Source: Rhynchospora pubera (taxonomy: Eukaryota > Streptophyta > Magnoliopsida > Poales > Cyperaceae). From it: DNA of 64,000 nucleotides. The DNA lies in contig CM051460.1 of NCBI GenBank assembly GCA_028095005.1, positions 21,995,501 to 22,059,500 of the forward strand, in the 5' to 3' direction. The notes below the pieces were generated by a model, which saw nothing but the letters and a program-made list of their open reading frames with translations, had not been told where the DNA came from and searched no databases. This document shows positions 59,479-64,000 of this stretch, one piece after another (positions within the stretch are counted from its first letter, which is position 1; each line of letters starts with the position of its first letter). Made by a program: the position numbers and the translations under genes.

Positions 59479-60906
59479 CAGGCCTTTAGTAATTAATTCA
59501 TCTCATGAGAAAATAAAAATTAATGTCATTCTACAAACAATCAGTTGGTGATAATGATTGGGAAGCCCTTCTTGAGTTAATTATGATATTCATTTCTCTT
59601 ACATTAAATATTGGCAATGTATGACCCAAGCAATTAATATAATTATTAGTCTTGCCAAAGTTGAAGCGTCATATAACAAAGTACTCTTTGACATGTCAAG
59701 AGGTCACATAAATGAATTTACAAACCTGTTAGAAGCATGGACTAATAATTGCAAAGTTCCAAGTAATAATCCAACAAAAAAGGATAATGTTATAAACTCC
59801 AACCAATTATAAAATATTATCTCCCAAAGCTGACGGTTTAAAATAAGTTTGCAAGAATATTAGGCAAGTATTCAATATTGTACAGAAAAAAAAATAAATA
59901 AAAGAAAATAAAGACAATTCAGCCAGTTGTAATCTCTCTCAGCTTTCATTGTCTCTATAATACGTTAACGAATTGCGCTGTTCTTTTGGTTTTAAATCTG
60001 GTGGTGTCTACCAAACTTCCAATCAAAGATCAATTCATAATTCATGGTTTTGTCTCCTTTAATTTGGCGCACGAGTTTTGTAATTTCTGCGTTTGTGAGA
60101 TGCAATTGCTGGACTATATAGTGGCAAGATGCCCAACGGTTCAGGACACCAGTGCCACCGTACCCATCATTGTACTGGTATGGTACCAGCATATTTGTAT
60201 TTGCCTTCTTATATGCAATGGTTTTTAACTTTTAATCCTCAACAATCAGGACCTTTTAATGCTTTTACATTTCCAGGTGTCTAATAATTAACCACAATGT
60301 TTCATTCGCAGATAATTAGCCATGAAGCTTTCTTGTTCTTCCCACAATACAAATTTGTTGCAATTTAAAAAATATATAATTTTTATTATTTTGCAGGAAA
60401 AATGAGATGAAGCCTCGAATTATTTGGGTTTAAATATTAATTATAGTATCGCCAGATTTTGAACCGACAATCTCAAATAAGGGTGCGTTGTCTTTTTGTC
60501 ACTAGATCAATTCTTAATTCTTAAAAATATTGTTTATAATTGCTTAATGTTTCAACTCAAATAAAAATTATATTTTGATAATTGTCAACACATATATTAA
60601 ACATTTCTTCTTTGAACAAAGATGGATGTAAAAAAACACGTATTTTCTTAAAAAAAAACACGTATTTTAAATTTATCCACACAATTCAAACATGACGCTC
60701 GTATTAGTAAAATTGAGCTTGATTACAAACTTTATCCACCAAAGTCCAAACCTTACATCTAATTTTTGGATGTGTAAACAATCTCTTATTTAATAAATTT
60801 TTTAGACTTAATGTGTCCATATATAGCTTATGTTTTTTTTTTAAAAAAAAATACCTATTTTCTGTTCCCTTCTTTTAAAAAAAGTTCAGAACAAGGGAAA
60901 AACTCA
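59479..60906. other. Intergenic sequence, one micro-insertion
   Basis: Short frames exist (for example 59621-59812 on plus and 59992-60192 on minus), but none shows a family motif or gene context. An A-rich micro-insertion lies at 60634-60668. Otherwise nothing is recognised. Confidence 0.35.
60634..60668. repeat. A-rich micro-insertion between 13-bp direct repeats
   Basis: AAACACGTATTTT at 60634-60646 is repeated at 60656-60668, with CTTAAAAAA between. Same pattern as at 36648 and 42921. Confidence 0.55.
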
Positions 60907-60915
60907 ATAGCATGT

Positions 60916-61319
60916 GAGGTAGGCTAAAATCATTCGCGACTGACAAATGAGACTGTCAACTACGATTAAATCTCAATTTTTGATATTCTAGCAGTCGATC
61001 CGAAACGTCAAAACGAGTTCTCCATATTGAAATCTCGTTGGGACCAAATTTTACATTTTTTGAAAATTTTTAGTATTTTTTTAATTTTACAAAATTCTTA
61101 ATCTAAACAATTCCGTACCCTTCAATAATAATTAATGATTTTTATAAATCTCAAAAAAATAGTAAAAAAATTTAGAAAAATGTAAAATTTGGTCTCTAAC
61201 GAGATTTCAATATGGAGAATACATTGAACGGTTCGAATTAGTCATTTGAATCTTAAAAATTAAGATATAATCGTGGCTAACGAATTCATCCGTCAATCGT
61301 GGCTGATTTTAGTCACCTC
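60916..61319. mobile_element. Mutator-like foldback MITE
   Basis: 404 bp with arms of about 190 bp (left GAGGTAGGCTAAAATC, right complement GAGGTGACTAAAATC; inner CCATATTGAAATCTCGTT pairs exactly). Flanked by a perfect 9-bp repeat ATAGCATGT (60907-60915 and 61320-61328). Nearly the whole element folds into one hairpin. No protein is encoded. Confidence 0.85.
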
Positions 61320-61890
61320 ATAGCATGTACACATAAAGAGAAATTCAGAAAAAGTCTCTTGCCACTTGGTAGAACAGGTCTAAAGAGAAAGAGACGAAAT
61401 ATGACTAAGGGAACCAGTTGTCCCCGGAGAATCCCAGGAATTATAGAAAAGGGGGAAAAGTGCAGCATTTTTGATTCGCCGGCTGTACTCTTTTGGCGTT
61501 TTCCTCTTATTTTGCAAGGGTTGGTTTCAAACCCTATATCAGAGCTTAGTTGGCTAGATTGCCTCTATCTATCCACTATTATTTTTTTCATTTGTTTTTT
61601 TTTTTGTTCTGTTGCCTGCCAATTTGTGCGGGGTCCTTGCAACTTACTTGCAATTAGACCAGCTAGTGTTTTTGTCATATTTGATTTTCCCTCTCACTCT
61701 CTCTTTATTTTCTTTCTTTTTTTAAAAAAAAAAATAAGTGGAATTGACGTACATTAACAATACAAAATCATAGATGACTGGTATTGTGCGTGTGTGTTGT
61801 TCTTGCATTAATAAACATGCGACATGATGATTTGTTTAAAACTTTTTAGTCTCAATCCATATATTGATATATATATACCATCCCAGGGTT

Positions 61891-62079
61891 CAGGGGCGGA
61901 GCCAGAATGTAAGAACAAGGGGGGCAAAGAGATATCATATTGAAATTTTAGAATTTTTAGGGAGGCAAGTTGAATAAATCAAACTGCATTGTATGTAATT
62001 TTTGCACTTTGTAAGGGGTGATTTTGAAAATATGGGGGGGGCAATAACCCAGTTTGGAGAACACGTGCCTCCGCCCCTG
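61891..62079. mobile_element. hAT-like MITE, CAGGGGCGGAG type
   Basis: 189 bp with ends CAGGGGCGGAGCCAG and TGCCTCCGCCCCTG, flanked by CCAGGGTT (61883-61890) and GCAGGGTT (62080-62087), 7 of 8 matching. This end sequence is a common plant hAT type. Interior AT-rich, no gene. Confidence 0.82.
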
Positions 62080-62228
62080 GCAGGGTTGGTGCAGGCTAGT
62101 ACAGTTCATTGCGAATGAAGTGTTGTCTCAGCCACCTCAGTGGAGAATGGAGATTATTGAGGAAATTACTGCTTGGTTACTTGGTATTTGGTAATGGCCA
62201 CCGAGTGCCAATTTCCAAAGTTTACTGC

Positions 62229-62678
62229 AAGAGAGATGCCCTATTGCTAAATTTGCTAAATTTTCTAGATAGACTTTTTTTTATAAGTGTTGGATTTTGT
62301 TTTATTGCTAGATTTAATTGATGCACTAAAGTCTAGCAATCTTTTAGCACGACTTAATTTTCTATTAATAGATACTTAAAAATCTAGCTATTTATTTTTT
62401 ATAAACTTTTGAATCTTGTAATATTTAATGTAGCAATTTTTTGCTACACCATAAATTAATGTAGCAAAAAATTGCTACATTAAACATTGCAAGATTCAAA
62501 AGTCTATAAAAAATAAATTGCTAGATTTTTAAGTACCTATTAATAGAAAATTAAGTCTTGCTAAGAAATTGCTAGACTTTAGTGTATCAATTAAATCTAG
62601 CAATAGAACAAGATCCAACACTAATAAAAAAAGTCTATCTAGAAAATTTAGCAAATCTAGCAATAGACCATCTCTCTT
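62229..62678. repeat. Long near-perfect inverted repeat, 220-bp arms, 11-base loop
   Basis: The left arm 62229-62448 and right arm 62460-62678 are reverse complements with roughly nine of ten bases paired. The loop is CCATAAATTAA. The inner end TGTAGCAATTTTTTGCTACA is itself a palindrome. CTAGCAAT/ATTGCTAG words recur along the arms. Pairing may continue weakly outward (ATTTCCAAAG against ATTCCCAAAG). A foldback MITE is most likely. If transcribed, it would form a long double-stranded RNA. Confidence 0.9.
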
Positions 62679-62800
62679 TGTACAGAAGCTGCACCTTTTG
62701 AGAGCCTTTGGGAATCTTTTGGGGAGAACATTTGCTTTTCCTAAATTCGAATGGTTACTCCTTCCAGCGAGGGCAAGTGAACCATTCAATTTAAAATAAC

Positions 62801-62885
62801 AAGAAGAAGAAGAAGAAGAAGAAGAAGAAGAAGAAGAAAAGAAGAAGAAGAAGAAGAAGAAGAAAAGAAGAAGAAGAAGAAGAAG
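62801..62885. repeat. (GAA)n microsatellite
   Basis: About 85 bases of AAG/GAA units with two single-base interruptions, just after the long inverted repeat. Confidence 0.95.
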
Positions 62886-63021
62886 TAAACCGCACCCGGT
62901 ACGATTTGGTACGTCAGTATGAAAATTTTTAAAAATCTCTCGTACAGATACAGAGATATATATATTATTTGAATATTTTATTGATCTATAATTATATTAT
63001 ATTATATTATAAATATATAAT

Positions 63022-63207
63022 CAGTGACGGATCTAGAAAAAATATTAAGGTGGGGCTGAGTTTATAAGAACATTGGACCAACATAAGTTCATCATATATC
63101 CATCTCATACAATACTAAAGATATAGTATAAAGTCCAGGGGCTCGACAGCGTTAGGTGGGGCTCTAGCTCCACCCGACCCAGTGGTAGATCCGCCAGATC
63201 GCCACTG
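63022..63207. mobile_element. hAT-like MITE, CAGTGRCGGATCTA type
   Basis: 186 bp with ends CAGTGACGGATCTAG and GATCCGCCAGATCGCCACTG, flanked by a perfect 8-bp repeat TATATAAT (63014-63021 and 63208-63215). GTGGGGCT and its inverse recur inside. No gene. Confidence 0.87.
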
Positions 63208-63215
63208 TATATAAT

Positions 63216-63923
63216 GTGTTTAACATAATTTTGTTTAGCTAAGGCTTGGAGTTTATACAAATAAATGACATAAATACTAATATCAATAAGTTGACCGTAC
63301 GGACCTGGTACTAGTACGGTTGATGTTTCCACGTACCGGTGTAACATAGCTGTAATATTATGAATTCCCATTGTGTCACTACAAAAATAATTGAAAACGA
63401 GTACTGATATGTTGTTGCTTGAATTGATTGGTAAGTTATCGCACATTATATTCATTCATTGCTTTAAAAAAATTAGTTTTCTAAGCCTAGTGAATAAAAT
63501 CAACCATCAAAATTCAATCATAGAAGAAGTATGAAATATACTGACTTTGACATGCGGCGATCATATATCATATACAAGTTGTAAAGTATTTCAACAATAA
63601 GAAACTACGGATGTGGTATAAAACTTGTATATTTAATCTCTATAATTAACTAAACAACGTTTAATTAGAAAAAAAGTGCATAAAAATAATTGAGCACCAC
63701 AATGACAAATAAGTGATATTTTAAGGACCATTTGTGAATCTAACATATCATAATGGAAGGTAGTACTTTAAAATCCGATTAGATGTAACCTAAACCGTCC
63801 GAAGGACCATCTAGATCTATATGGAACCATCACATACTTTCCTTTTACGTAATTTATTGTATGGGAGGTCATGTAAATATATATATATTTCTCCATTCGA
63901 CATTAATTGATGGCTTATAAGAA
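63216..63923. other. Intergenic sequence, nothing recognised
   Basis: AT-rich, no coding-like frame, no repeat ends found. Confidence 0.4.
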
Positions 63924-64000
63924 CTAGTGGGTTCATCGAGCTTCGCTCGATATATGAATTTTTATTATATTATTTTTTATTTTGTCCCTAAATTAAGTTA
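63924..64000 (-). mobile_element. Helitron 3' terminus on the minus strand, element runs off the window
   Basis: On the minus strand a 7-bp stem ATCGAGC-GAA-GCTCGAT (63951-63935) is followed by GAACCCACTAG ending at 63924 and then T. This is the standard Helitron 3' end. The body of the element would lie beyond 64000, so its size and content are unknown. Confidence 0.75.

Noticed and set aside
59992..60192. Minus-strand 66-codon frame with a YNDGYGGTGVLNRW stretch
   Set aside because: It looked slightly protein-like, but I could not link it to a family, and neither flank continues the frame with splice sites.
61299..61757. 152-codon plus-strand frame
   Set aside because: It starts inside the right arm of the MULE-like element at 60916-61319 and has low-complexity hydrophobic runs from T-rich DNA, with no family motif.
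62801..62885. GAA repeat as a regulatory element
   Set aside because: No gene lies near enough, and simple repeats of this size are common.
1..64000. CRISPR array, bacterial operon or viral insertion
   Set aside because: Repeats here are transposon ends, tandem duplications or microsatellites. Genes are plant genes with spliceosomal introns. No viral coat, movement or replicase frames were seen.

Overview
The window is a piece of a flowering-plant nuclear chromosome. Genes are AT-rich, intron-rich and sparse, and several families are plant-specific: a coiled-coil NB-ARC LRR resistance gene, a cytokinin dehydrogenase, a BAR-PH-ArfGAP-ankyrin protein, a plant-type THO1. The transposons are typical of angiosperms. 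I cannot name the species. The low GC content argues weakly against a grass.

Layout. 0.8-4.6 kb (+): single-exon CNL resistance gene. 6.6-7.9 kb: non-autonomous TIR element. 8.7-16.7 kb (+): 19-exon ARF-GAP gene of the AGD2/AGD4 kind with a MULE-like element in intron 5 and two GC-AG introns. 18.4-29.5 kb (+): 21-exon THO complex subunit 1 gene; intron 3 carries a nested pair of DNA elements and intron 16 a near full-length RTE-type LINE. 31.2-31.8 kb (+): single-exon small membrane protein of unknown function. 33.3-36.8 kb: foldback elements and a 633-bp tandem duplication. 40.2-45.1 kb (-): five-exon cytokinin dehydrogenase gene. 46.3-64 kb: no convincing ordinary gene, but many small DNA transposons (hAT-, Mutator- and Harbinger/Tourist-like), two Helitron 3' ends and long hairpins.

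The five host genes are unrelated in function (immunity, Arf GTPase/vesicle traffic, mRNA export, unknown membrane protein, cytokinin breakdown). There is no operon-like logic. For the two long genes and CKX, coding exons were joined by hand from GT/GC-AG sites and reading phase; all three models close without internal stops (754, 612 and 523 aa).

Mobile-element calls rest mainly on terminal inverted repeats and target-site duplications (TSDs) read directly. Perfect TSDs are visible for the RTE LINE (17 bp), four hAT-like elements (8 bp), two Mutator-like elements (9 bp) and one more Mutator-like element (10 bp). I found no LTR retrotransposon, tRNA, rRNA or CRISPR array. I saw no wholly new gene system. 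The least ordinary signals are (1) six micro-insertions made of a short A- or T-rich stretch between direct repeats, (2) two Helitron 3' ends sharing their last bases, one closing a region with exon-like fragments, (3) a 220-bp-arm near-perfect hairpin at 62.2-62.7 kb, and (4) two GC-AG introns in one gene.
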